From the NCBI GenBank assembly GCA_015233015.1, contig JADFYO010000031.1:1-40529 (forward strand): a DNA stretch of 40,529 bases. Reading direction: 5' to 3'. Position numbers and translations under genes: made by a program. Under the pieces are notes generated by a model. It was not told the origin of the DNA. It searched no databases and was given only the letters and a program-made list of their open reading frames with translations. This document shows positions 32,769 to 40,529 of this stretch, piece by piece. This DNA comes from Nitrospirota bacterium. GTDB lineage: Bacteria > Nitrospirota > Thermodesulfovibrionia > Thermodesulfovibrionales > Magnetobacteriaceae. The stretch's first letter is position 1, and every line of letters starts with the position of its first letter.

Positions 32769-33482
32769 TTGACAGACCATACCATACCCAAACATGTGGG
32801 TATAATAATGGACGGTAACGGCAGGTGGGCAAACCAGCGTGGAATGCCGCGCGTGGAAGGACACCGCAAGGGTGCTGGCAGGACAAAGGAGATAATCGAG
32901 GCCGCCGCCGACATAGGTATTAAAACCCTTACACTCTATGCCTTTTCCATAGAAAACTGGAAGCGGCCGCACCATGAGGTTATAACGTTGATGGACCTGC
33001 TCGATTTTTATCTTAAAACCGAAATAGAAGACCTGTTAAACAAGGGTCTGGTCTTTAAGGTTATCGGCAACAAGGAAAAACTCCCTGACAACATACAATA
33101 TCTGGTAGAAGAGGCAGAGCGTATAACCGGAGGTAACACCGGCATGAACCTGATGATGGCAATCAGCTATGGCGGCAGGGATGAGATAGTCAGGGCGGTG
33201 AAGAGATTTATCGAAAAAGGCGGCGATATGGACGAAGTCAACGAGGAGTCCTTCGAGGAGAACCTTGACACGGGGGGCGTTACACCGGTGGATTTGATAA
33301 TCAGAACCGGAGGAGAAAAGCGAATAAGCAATTTTCTGGTCTGGCAGGCCGCTTACGCAGAGTTGTTTTTCACCGATACGCTCTGGCCCGACTTTACAAA
33401 AGAGGAATTTATATATGCGATTGAAGACTATAAGCTCAGACAGCGCCGGTTTGGCATGATACCTGACAAGGCTGAAACATAA
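32769..33482 (+). CDS. uppS: Isoprenyl transferase (undecaprenyl diphosphate synthase)
   Basis: A 237-residue cis-prenyltransferase that builds C55 undecaprenyl diphosphate for cell-wall synthesis. Signature strings are IIMDGNGRWA with the catalytic Asp, YAFSIENWKRP, and RTGGEKRISNFLVWQ near the end. The start is a TTG at 32769 because GGAGG at 32759-32763 lies at the proper distance; the GTG at 32763 is part of that ribosome site. It begins the uppS-cdsA-dxr-rseP-ybgC run. Confidence 0.96.
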   Translation: MTDHTIPKHVGIIMDGNGRWANQRGMPRVEGHRKGAGRTKEIIEAAADIGIKTLTLYAFSIENWKRPHHEVITLMDLLDFYLKTEIEDLLNKGLVFKVIGNKEKLPDNIQYLVEEAERITGGNTGMNLMMAISYGGRDEIVRAVKRFIEKGGDMDEVNEESFEENLDTGGVTPVDLIIRTGGEKRISNFLVWQAAYAELFFTDTLWPDFTKEEFIYAIEDYKLRQRRFGMIPDKAET

Positions 33483-33486
33483 CCCC

Positions 33487-34281
33487 ATGCTCTTTAAAAG
33501 AATAATTGTTGCAGCCATACTGTTGCCGCTGCTCTATGCGTACATAATGTATCTGCCGGATTGCTATTTCCTGATGCTGATGTTTGTCGCGGCGATTATT
33601 TGCATGGAGGAATTCCTCTTAATGTACGGCATCAAAGGACTCCCGCGGCACGTGTTTTCTGTGGTTGGGTTAATTCCGCTTTTCATGACATACAAATATA
33701 ACGAGATACCGGCCTATGTGTTTGCCGCGATATTTATGGGATGCGTCACTCTTCGGCTGTTTGACCGTAAAGGCCCGGAAGGTGCCCTCATTGACATAGC
33801 CCCATTTCTCACTGGCTTATTATACATACCGGTATCTCTTTCTTATTTTATCAAACTAAGGGCAATTGGCCCGGAGATTATACTGTTTTTAATGTTTGTG
33901 ATATGGGGTGCGGACAGCGCCGCTCTATACACAGGCAAGGCGATAGGCCGCAGAAAACTCTATGAGCGCGTCAGCCCGAATAAGACCGTGGAAGGGGCTA
34001 TTGCGGCACTCATAGGCGGTGCTGCCTCGGCGGTATTATTAAAAATTGGTTTCAAAATCAGAATGGATTATCTGACAGCCATAGGGATAGGCATAGTGTT
34101 GGGGATATTTGGGGTCATAGGGGACCTAATCGAGTCGATGTTTAAAAGGGAAAGAAACATAAAGGACTCGGGGAGTTTTCTGCCGGGGCACGGCGGGATG
34201 CTGGACAAAGTAGATGGGATGCTCATATCCGCACCTGTGCTGTATTATGTAATACTGTTTATTAATAAATATTATGGATAG
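33487..34281 (+). CDS. cdsA: Phosphatidate cytidylyltransferase
   Basis: A 264-residue membrane enzyme that turns phosphatidate and CTP into CDP-diacylglycerol. About eight helices are seen, and the C-terminal signature reads SMFKRERNIKDSGSFLPGHG followed by GMLDKVD. The consensus ends DR[LIVMFT]D; here Lys replaces that Arg. The start is four bases after the uppS stop and the 3' end overlaps dxr by 8 bases. Confidence 0.93.
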   Translation: MLFKRIIVAAILLPLLYAYIMYLPDCYFLMLMFVAAIICMEEFLLMYGIKGLPRHVFSVVGLIPLFMTYKYNEIPAYVFAAIFMGCVTLRLFDRKGPEGALIDIAPFLTGLLYIPVSLSYFIKLRAIGPEIILFLMFVIWGADSAALYTGKAIGRRKLYERVSPNKTVEGAIAALIGGAASAVLLKIGFKIRMDYLTAIGIGIVLGIFGVIGDLIESMFKRERNIKDSGSFLPGHGGMLDKVDGMLISAPVLYYVILFINKYYG

Positions 34282-35482
34282 AGGCGTAAAACATATAACA
34301 CTGCTGGGCAGCACAGGCTCGATAGGGCGGAGTGCGCTCGAGGTTATTGCGGGAGCAGGCGACATTTTCAAGGTAGTCTCCCTTGCCGCCAATAAGAGTG
34401 TTGAGCTGTTAAAACAGCAAATTCTTGCCTTCAGGCCGGAGGTCGTGGCAGTAGCCGACGAAAAAAGCGCAGCGGCACTCAGGCAATGGGTCAAAGAGAC
34501 CGGCATTAACGGTATCGATGACCGGCCGCTTAATGTACTCAGCTCACAGGAGGGCGTTTGCGAGGCGGCGGCATACGAGAAGGCGGACTTTGTCATATCG
34601 GCAATCGTAGGGGCCTCCGGGCTAAGGCCGACCCTTGCGGCAGTTAAAGCGGGTAAGGACATAGGGCTGGCCAATAAAGAAACCCTCGTCATGGCGGGTG
34701 ACGTGATAATGGAAGAGGCCAAAAGACACAGCGTTAAGATATTGCCCGTCGATAGCGAACACAGCGCCATATTTCAGTGCCTCGGGGGACGCCCCAAAGA
34801 GCACATAAGGGGGCTAATCCTTACGGCCTCAGGCGGGCCGTTTTTTGGCAGACGCAGCGACGCTCTCAAACACATCACCGCTGCCGATGCCCTGAGACAT
34901 CCCAACTGGAGCATGGGAAATAAGGTAACCATAGACAGCGCAACGCTGATGAACAAAGGGCTTGAGGTGATAGAAGCACACCATCTGTTTGGCTTTCCAG
35001 CGGCGTTCATAGATGTGCTCATTCATCCGCAGAGCATTATACACTCGCTGATTGAGCTGGTTGACGGCAGCCTGATTGGGCAGTTTTCTGTCCCCGATAT
35101 GAAAGGACCGATTGCATATGCTATGTCGTATCCTGACAGAATGGAAGGTGTGATGAGGCGGCTGCGGCTCGAGGAAATCTCCGCGTTGACGTTTCACACG
35201 CCCGACACTGAGACATTCCCTTGTCTCGTGCTTGCATATGAAGCGCTCAGCTCAGGCGGCACAATGCCGGCCGTCCTGAATGCGGCAAACGAGGAGCTGG
35301 TCTGGTTGTTTTTAAATGGAGTTATTAATTTTACTTTAATACCTGTTATTATAGAAGAGGTGATGATGAGGCACAACGTAACCGGGGCCGGGCTGGACGC
35401 CGTGTTTGAGGCGGACAGATGGGCAAGGTGTGAGGCAGATAGAATTGTGAAAGAAAACAGCGGCGGGGGTATCTTAAAATGA
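34274..35482 (+). CDS. dxr: 1-deoxy-D-xylulose-5-phosphate reductoisomerase
   Basis: A 402-residue enzyme of the MEP isoprenoid pathway, using NADPH to form 2-C-methylerythritol-4-phosphate. The N-terminal GSTGSIGRSALEV is the nucleotide-binding site, and VDSEHSA, MNKGLEVIEAHHLFGF and IHPQSIIHSL cover the metal and substrate residues. It overlaps cdsA by 8 bases and rseP by 4 (ATGA), showing tight coupling. Confidence 0.96.
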   Translation: MDRGVKHITLLGSTGSIGRSALEVIAGAGDIFKVVSLAANKSVELLKQQILAFRPEVVAVADEKSAAALRQWVKETGINGIDDRPLNVLSSQEGVCEAAAYEKADFVISAIVGASGLRPTLAAVKAGKDIGLANKETLVMAGDVIMEEAKRHSVKILPVDSEHSAIFQCLGGRPKEHIRGLILTASGGPFFGRRSDALKHITAADALRHPNWSMGNKVTIDSATLMNKGLEVIEAHHLFGFPAAFIDVLIHPQSIIHSLIELVDGSLIGQFSVPDMKGPIAYAMSYPDRMEGVMRRLRLEEISALTFHTPDTETFPCLVLAYEALSSGGTMPAVLNAANEELVWLFLNGVINFTLIPVIIEEVMMRHNVTGAGLDAVFEADRWARCEADRIVKENSGGGILK

Positions 35483-36561
35483 CAATAGTGTATGCGGTAC
35501 TGCTTTTAGGGGCATTGATATTTGTGCATGAGCTTGGGCACTTTATCTGTGCAAAGGCAGTGGGGATAAAGGTGACGAAGTTTTCTCTGGGGATAGGGCC
35601 AAAGTTGATAGGCAGGAAATACGGGGAAACGGAGTATGTGCTGTCGGCCTTTTTGGTGGGCGGCTACGTGAAGATGCATGGGGAAGAGATGGTGGGCATC
35701 GATGACCCCCAGGAAATAGAGGAAAAGGAGAGGGCATTCTTTACCCAGCCGGTTTATAAACGCGCTATTGTAGTCTGTGCCGGTTCATTATTTAACATAT
35801 TTTTTGCGGTTTTGTTGTTTACCGTCATATTTTTTAGTGGTGTGCCGAGGTATCTTTCGGTAATAGGCGACGTATCGAAAGGCTCACCGGCATCGATAGC
35901 GGGACTAAAAACCGGCGACATGATAACGAAAATCGGCGGCACTCAGATACAATACTGGGAGGAGATGACGGAAATCATACACGGCAGCCCGGGGCAGCCT
36001 CTCGACTTCACAATCAAGGCGGCAAACGGCACAGAGAGAACGCTCACAATAACGCCGGAGGGCAAGGCGGTAAAAAACATCTTTGGCGAAGAGGTGCGCA
36101 CGGGGCTGATTGGAATATCTCCAAGCGGAGATTCCAATAAGGTGACTTACGGCATCTTTGAATCTATCGTTATGGGATTTAAAAAGACATGGGAAGTGAT
36201 TGTACTATTGCTGGTTTCCATAGTAAAACTCTTTCAGCGCGTCATACCGGCAAACACAATAGGCGGCCCTATTATGATATTTCAAATGGCAGCCAAACAG
36301 TCGTCGGGCGGCCTTCTGAGCTTTATAATGTTCATGGCCGTAATCAGCATAAACCTCGGAGTGTTTAACCTGTTTCCGATACCAATACTGGACGGCGGGC
36401 ACATGGTCTATCTTGCGATAGAGGCTGTAACGAAGAAACCGTTAAGTGAGCAGGCCGTTGCTATATCACAAAAGATAGGGCTTGCGCTTTTGCTGATGCT
36501 GATGGCCTTTGCGATGTATAACGATGTGATACGCATATTTACGGGAGACAAACTGCCGTAG
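35479..36561 (+). CDS. rseP: Site-2 protease RseP
   Basis: A 360-residue zinc membrane protease that cuts transmembrane substrates such as anti-sigma factors. HELGH in the first helix and NLFPIPILDGGH in the last form the active site. One PDZ domain lies at about residues 125-200 (SKGSPASIAGLKTGDMI); the E. coli protein has two. The gene is coupled to dxr by ATGA. Confidence 0.94.
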   Translation: MTIVYAVLLLGALIFVHELGHFICAKAVGIKVTKFSLGIGPKLIGRKYGETEYVLSAFLVGGYVKMHGEEMVGIDDPQEIEEKERAFFTQPVYKRAIVVCAGSLFNIFFAVLLFTVIFFSGVPRYLSVIGDVSKGSPASIAGLKTGDMITKIGGTQIQYWEEMTEIIHGSPGQPLDFTIKAANGTERTLTITPEGKAVKNIFGEEVRTGLIGISPSGDSNKVTYGIFESIVMGFKKTWEVIVLLLVSIVKLFQRVIPANTIGGPIMIFQMAAKQSSGGLLSFIMFMAVISINLGVFNLFPIPILDGGHMVYLAIEAVTKKPLSEQAVAISQKIGLALLLMLMAFAMYNDVIRIFTGDKLP

Positions 36562-36570
36562 GTTCAGACG

Positions 36571-36981
36571 ATGCCTGACACAATCGACATAAGGATATAC
36601 TACGAGGACACGGACTGCGGCGGCGTGGTTTACTATGGCAAGTATCTTGGGTTTCTGGAGAAGGCGAGGACCGAATTCCTTGAAAAGCGAGGCATAAAAA
36701 TCCTTGATCTGATGAACGAGGGAACATATTTCGTTGTCGTAAACGTAGATATAAGGTATCACAAACCGGCAAGATACGCCGACATAATAACCATTCATAC
36801 GGAAATAGAGGAAGTAACATTTGCTTCGATAACCTTCGCGCATAATTTATACGTAAACGGCACGGAGATAAAAATATCGACCGCAAAGGTAAGGCTGGCA
36901 ACCGTCGGGACTAGTCCCAGTGAGACGGACATGAAACCAAAGAAGATGGCCAAAGCAATGATTGAGGCCCTGCGGGCCTAA
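36571..36981 (+). CDS. ybgC: YbgC-type acyl-CoA thioesterase
   Basis: A 136-residue hot-dog-fold thioesterase. YYEDTDCGGVVYYGKYL carries the catalytic Asp of the YbgC/4-hydroxybenzoyl-CoA thioesterase group. It follows rseP by 9 bp. In many bacteria YbgC sits with the Tol-Pal genes; these are absent here, and the place after rseP suggests a lipid-related envelope role. Confidence 0.88.
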   Translation: MPDTIDIRIYYEDTDCGGVVYYGKYLGFLEKARTEFLEKRGIKILDLMNEGTYFVVVNVDIRYHKPARYADIITIHTEIEEVTFASITFAHNLYVNGTEIKISTAKVRLATVGTSPSETDMKPKKMAKAMIEALRA

Positions 36982-37159
36982 GACTGTATCAGGCCTTACA
37001 CGAAGCGTTACTTATCCCATATTGTCCAAAAATTATGAAATAGCGATTTGCCGCAGAGTTCATCTCTCTATCCATCACCCATACGCAGCGAAAAAGCCCC
37101 CCGTCCCCGCCAGACCTTCAAACTGGAAGCGCCCTCTGCTCATCATCCTGCTCCCGGGA

Positions 37160-38725
37160 TTAACCGTTGAGCAGGAAATTAATCGCCTGGCTGATGTTAT
37201 CGATGAGGTCTGAGGCCACGGTCGAATGCACTCCGGTTTTCGACGCGGCAACTTCGCCGGTCAGGCCGTGCAGATAAACGCCTAGTATCGTAGCGTAGAG
37301 TGGCGGAAGGCCCTGTCCGATAAAGGATGCGATTATACCGGTCAGGACATCGCCAGCCCCCGCCGTAGCCATCGAGGGGCTTCCCGTTGGATTAATAAAT
37401 GTGTTTCCCTCGGGGTCAGCCGTAACCGTAGGCACTCCCTTGAGCACGATATATGTTGTAGCCTCGGCGGCAAACAACGCGGCCGTCTCTATTCTGTTCC
37501 TTTCTATCGCTACGCATTTGGTTGTCATATTTGATTTTGCGTCGCTTAAAATCCTTGCCATCTCAACCGTATGCGGCGTTATTATCACGGGCGAGGCCGA
37601 GGTGTTCAGGGCGCTTATCCTGTCCTGATATTTCATTAACGCCAGCGAACTTATCCCGTCGGCATCAAGGACTACCGGCACGGGGGAGTTGGCTATTATC
37701 TCCTTTACTATCTCCACGGTGTCATTATCGACACCCATGCCGGGGCCAAGGGCTATAACGTCACAGCGCCGTTCAGCGAAATCGAGGATATCGTTGACGC
37801 ACTTTTTAGAGAAATTCCCCTTTCCCTTGTCAGCAAGCGGCATGGTCATCTCCTCGGTTACTCTGGCCTGGCAGGAATCCATCGTGGACGCGGGAACCCC
37901 TATCGTTACAAGCCCGGAGCCTGTCTTCATCGAGGACTTGGCTGCCAATAGCGCTGCCCCTGTCTTGCCGAGGCTGCCGCCGACGACCAGTACATGTCCA
38001 AAATTTCCCTTATAGGCATACGGAGGCCTCGATGGTATCAGCTTTGACATAAATCCCTTTTCGATAAGGTCGCAGTTTATCGTATCTGAATTCAGGAACT
38101 GGTATGGGAACCCAATGTTTTCGACAAACAGCTCTCCCGTATGTTCTTTTCCCGGATAAAGCAAGTGTCCGCGCTTTGGCAGCCCGAAGGTTACCGTGGC
38201 ATTAGCCCTGACGGCCTTGCCGAGTACCTCGCCGTTGTCTGAGGATATGCCGCTTGGTATATCTACTGACACGACTGACCTGCCCCTTGAGTTTACCGTA
38301 TCTATGGTCTTTGCGATTGCGTCTTTTACCGGTTTGTTTAAGCCCGTTCCAAACATGGCGTCAACGATAAGCGAATCCCTGATATCGGCTTCCTTTATAT
38401 TACTCTTAAATATGATTTCGATACCTGATTTCTCGGCTATATTATACTGAAAACGGCATTCGTCGTTAAGCCCCTCGATGTGTGAGGCAATGAAAATGCG
38501 TACGTTGAATCCGTTATTGAACAACTCACGGGCCGTAACTATACCGTCCCCGCCGTTATTGCCGGGGCCGCACAATACAGACACATCGCAAGGGGGGAAC
38601 TTTTCTGCGATACGCCCGGCCGTAACCACGCCGGCACGCTCCATTAATACCATCGCAGGGATTCCAATATCTACGATAGTCTTTGCGTCAATCTGTTGCA
38701 TCTGCCTGCCAGTTACTACTTTCAT
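37160..38725 (-). CDS. nnr: Bifunctional NAD(P)HX epimerase/dehydratase
   Basis: A 521-residue repair enzyme for hydrated NADH/NADPH. The N-terminal 220 residues are the epimerase (YjeF_N: GPGNNGGDGIVTARELF, FGTGLNKP, VDIPSGISSDNG). The C-terminal 280 residues are the ADP/ATP-dependent dehydratase (VVGGSLGKTGAALLA, ALGPGMG, TAGAGDVLTGIIA). Bases 38321-38442 reappear inverted at the left end of the contig. It is the third gene of pdxJ-acpS-nnr, 16 bp after acpS. A 178-bp gap (36982-37159) separates it from the convergent ybgC; no clear terminator was seen there. Confidence 0.94.
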   Translation of the reverse strand: MKVVTGRQMQQIDAKTIVDIGIPAMVLMERAGVVTAGRIAEKFPPCDVSVLCGPGNNGGDGIVTARELFNNGFNVRIFIASHIEGLNDECRFQYNIAEKSGIEIIFKSNIKEADIRDSLIVDAMFGTGLNKPVKDAIAKTIDTVNSRGRSVVSVDIPSGISSDNGEVLGKAVRANATVTFGLPKRGHLLYPGKEHTGELFVENIGFPYQFLNSDTINCDLIEKGFMSKLIPSRPPYAYKGNFGHVLVVGGSLGKTGAALLAAKSSMKTGSGLVTIGVPASTMDSCQARVTEEMTMPLADKGKGNFSKKCVNDILDFAERRCDVIALGPGMGVDNDTVEIVKEIIANSPVPVVLDADGISSLALMKYQDRISALNTSASPVIITPHTVEMARILSDAKSNMTTKCVAIERNRIETAALFAAEATTYIVLKGVPTVTADPEGNTFINPTGSPSMATAGAGDVLTGIIASFIGQGLPPLYATILGVYLHGLTGEVAASKTGVHSTVASDLIDNISQAINFLLNG

Positions 38726-38741
38726 GAACTCAGTGCCCTCC

Positions 38742-39110
38742 TCATTTTTCCAACACTACCACAGCTACGCTGTATCGTTTTTGGTGGCTGATGCTCAGGT
38801 GGCTGCCGTTTATCGCGTTATCGGCAGTGAACGCCCTGGCGGCGTTATGGAGCATTAATGACGGCTTACCGGCAGCGTCAACTATGACCTCGATGTCCGT
38901 AAGGGCGGACATGGCACCGCCTGCCGCCTTGATGAAGGCCTCTTTTGCGGCAAACCTCCCGGACAGGGAGCAAACCGGGTCACTCTTTGTAAGGCAATAC
39001 TGAAGTTCGCCGCCGGTATAGATACGCCCGAGGAAATTCTGTCCCCAGCGCTGGTGTGCCGCCCTTATCCTCTCATTCTCGACAATGTCAACCCCTATGC
39101 CGAATATCAT
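38742..39110 (-). CDS. acpS: Holo-[acyl-carrier-protein] synthase
   Basis: A 122-residue phosphopantetheinyl transferase that loads acyl carrier protein from coenzyme A. FGIGVDIVENERI at the start holds a metal-binding Asp and FAAKEAFIKA the catalytic Glu/Lys region. Its ATG overlaps the pdxJ stop (ATGA). Confidence 0.94.
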   Translation of the reverse strand: MIFGIGVDIVENERIRAAHQRWGQNFLGRIYTGGELQYCLTKSDPVCSLSGRFAAKEAFIKAAGGAMSALTDIEVIVDAAGKPSLMLHNAARAFTADNAINGSHLSISHQKRYSVAVVVLEK

Positions 39111-39832
39111 GTAAGCCTTGCTTGTGTTATCAGTTGTTTCATTTGCCTTACGGCTTGCTCCATGCCGACGAGAACAGCCCGTGAGACTATGCCATGCCCT
39201 ATGTAGAGGCCGCTTACTGACTTAATGGCCGCAACTGCCTGCACGTTATGATAGTTAAGCCCGTGTCCCGCGTTTACCGTAAGCCCAAGTTCCACTGCCT
39301 TGCCGACTGCCGCCAATATCTTTTGAAGTTCCTGTTTTACCATTGACGGAGTTGAAGCGTTTGCATACTGGCCTGTGTGGATTTCCACTCTGTCTGTCCC
39401 GGTTGACAGAGAATGTTCTATATCTTCGGGAGATGGATTGACAAACAGGCTTACCTCGATACCGGCGCCGTGAAGCCGGGCAACGGCATACGTCAGACGC
39501 TCCATTTGAGAGGACACGTCAAGGCCGCCCTCGGTAGTGAGTTCCTGTCTCTTTTCCGGAACCAGCGTAACCATTGCGGGCGCTGCCGCGATTGCCTTTT
39601 CAATCATCTCGTCAGTCGCCGCCATTTCAAGGTTCAACGGGACGGTAATCATACGGCGCATCACGTCAAGGTCACTGTCGTTTATGTGTCTTCTGTCTTC
39701 CCTCAAATGGATTGTTACCCCGTCAGCCCCGCCGAGGACGGCAAGGACTGCCGCGGCAGCCGGGTCAGGTTCTCTGCCGAGCCTTGCCTGCCTGAGTGTT
39801 GCCACATGGTCAACATTAACGCTTAAAATCAT
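39107..39832 (-). CDS. pdxJ: Pyridoxine 5'-phosphate synthase
   Basis: A 241-residue TIM-barrel enzyme that joins 3-amino-2-oxopropyl phosphate and deoxyxylulose-5-phosphate. The start at 39832 has GGAGG four bases upstream and begins MILSVNVDHVATLRQAR, the family's normal N-terminus; an open 34-residue extension is rejected. HLREDRRHI and NAGHGLNYHNV hold active-site residues. Its substrate, deoxyxylulose phosphate, is shared with the Dxr pathway encoded nearby. Confidence 0.95.
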   Translation of the reverse strand: MILSVNVDHVATLRQARLGREPDPAAAAVLAVLGGADGVTIHLREDRRHINDSDLDVMRRMITVPLNLEMAATDEMIEKAIAAAPAMVTLVPEKRQELTTEGGLDVSSQMERLTYAVARLHGAGIEVSLFVNPSPEDIEHSLSTGTDRVEIHTGQYANASTPSMVKQELQKILAAVGKAVELGLTVNAGHGLNYHNVQAVAAIKSVSGLYIGHGIVSRAVLVGMEQAVRQMKQLITQARLT

Positions 39833-40112
39833 CCTGCCTCCAAGAGCGCTGGTAACGCGCCAATATATATAATAAAATATCAGACACGAGAAAGGAAATA
39901 CATTCATCCTAAATCCACCATCAAAGTAAGGCACGGTTTCAGTTTTAGGTTTTTGGGGGATTGTGACGAGAGGGTTCAGAGGTTACTTCCATTTGCGACG
40001 GGTTTTATAGCAGCCCTAACGGCCCCAAATACCTATGAATTTACCTTAATGTACTCAACTCTCCTGATTAGATAAAAAACTATGTCATAAAACCTCCATA
40101 TGCGTCATGGAG
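39833..40112. other. Region between pdxJ and the IS fragment
   Basis: No convincing gene. CTCCAT (40094-40099) and ATGGAG (40107-40112) form a 6-bp stem with a 7-base loop at the presumed IS boundary. Confidence 0.5.
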
Positions 40113-40402
40113 CAGAATCCAATTGCGCGATTTTCCGCCGCGCTTCTATTAATAATGACCATGATGGATGGTCGCCGAATATGCGAATCATAATTTCGCG
40201 CGACCTCTCTATTACCCTTCTATGAAGATAATGCCCAGACGCATTGCCTTCATTCGCTTGTTAATCCACGAATGCCCAAGTACCATTCGCTTCATGAGGA
40301 CGTTAAGGTTATGTGCCACCACCATGCAGCATTCTCTCCAAAATCCCCCGATGGTAACCGCCCTCCGGCAAAATCATTCTTCACTGCGTCATGCGCCTGC
40401 TC
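40113..40402 (-). mobile_element. IS1380-like element, 3' fragment with frameshifted transposase C-terminus
   Basis: The minus strand reads EQAHDAVKNDF, AGGRLPSGDFGENAAWWW, the family's C-terminal signature region, then after a one-frame shift near 40315-40325 continues AHNLNVLMKRMVLGHSWINK and RMKAMRLGIIF to the stop at 40212-40214. Both parts match IS1380-like transposases as I remember them, so a small deletion has broken the frame. A hairpin (GGTCGC..GCGACC) follows the stop. The presumed element end CAGAAT at 40113 loosely mirrors the left fragment's end. The bases after 40402 are the chimeric copy of the DUF362 gene. Confidence 0.6.
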
Positions 40403-40529
40403 ACTCTCTACGGCGGCGGCTGCCTCTGCGGTCTGCGGCACTGCTGCCCTGGTCTTTCACTCGAGCGAACCAGTAAAGCGCAGTACAGGTAAGATATATA
40501 CGTTCAAGAATTATCGCGTCTCAGACACA
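40403..40529. repeat. Inverted terminal copy of 2746-2872
   Basis: These 127 bases are the exact reverse complement of 2746-2872 in the DUF362 gene. Identity ends sharply at 40402, where the IS fragment takes over. A repeat of exactly 127 bases equals a common largest k-mer of de Bruijn assemblers, which supports a graph junction and not biology. Confidence 0.95.

Noticed and set aside
36982-37159. Possible RNA gene or terminator between ybgC and nnr
   Set aside because: No stable stem with a U-run and no known RNA pattern could be made out by eye.
40168-40476. 102-residue plus-strand frame at the right end
   Set aside because: It crosses the chimeric joint at 40402/40403 and is antisense to the transposase remnant.

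Overview
The window looks like one whole assembled contig from the chromosome of a Gram-negative bacterium. Evidence for that is UppS, CdsA, Dxr, an RseP site-2 protease, a YbgC thioesterase, Tat and lipoprotein signals and large secreted beta-rich proteins. Multi-cluster ferredoxins, molybdenum-cofactor genes and a CheC/GGDEF signalling operon suggest an anaerobic or microaerophilic lineage. Nitrospirota or a Desulfobacterota-like group would fit, but no 16S rRNA or other decisive marker is present, so this is a weak guess.

The contig ends are artificial-looking. Bases 1-122 are an exact inverted copy of 38321-38442 (inside the NAD(P)HX gene). Bases 40403-40529 are an exact inverted copy of 2746-2872 (inside the DUF362 gene). 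Just inside these copies lie fragments of an IS1380-like element, both on the minus strand: the transposase N-terminus at 123-224 and the C-terminus at 40212-40402. The real genomic sequence is therefore roughly 123-40402, flanked by copies of a repeated insertion sequence.

Layout. 416-3411 (minus): YtkA-like protein, Tat-exported DUF362 protein and NapH/NapG-type ferredoxin. 3534-4109: DJ-1 family. 4106-6058 (minus): receiver, CheC and PAS-GGDEF operon. 6273-6920: TPR protein. 6922-9080: AT-rich accessory patch with an Rpn-type nuclease and a two-helix membrane protein. 9082-11674 (minus): MBL-fold hydrolase, OsmC and a BrkB-cyclic-nucleotide-binding fusion. 11810-14571: DUF2318 lipoprotein, an H1-tail-like protein, a small Cys protein, an iron alcohol dehydrogenase and an ABM monooxygenase. 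14724-22841: large SBBP propeller protein, tRNA-Ala(CGC), PAP2 phosphatase, Pgi and two secreted paralogues. 22846-27649 (minus): an operon of an endonuclease/exonuclease/phosphatase protein, a Fic protein and a phospholipase-D-like protein. 27813-30841: MogA and MOSC genes with a membrane-TPR gene between them. 30966-36981: secreted repeat-like protein, then uppS-cdsA-dxr-rseP-ybgC. 37160-39832 (minus): pdxJ-acpS-nnr.

The core operons cover isoprenoid and phospholipid precursors, pyridoxine, acyl-carrier-protein activation and cofactor repair. The most unusual content is the EEP-Fic-PLD operon, which combines three effector-type enzymes with uncharacterised accessory domains and may be a conflict or effector module. 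Next in interest are the tandem secreted paralogues sharing an unrecognised Cys-containing domain, the BrkB-CNB fusion, and the matched promoter-like boxes in front of mogA and the MOSC gene that would give leaderless transcripts.
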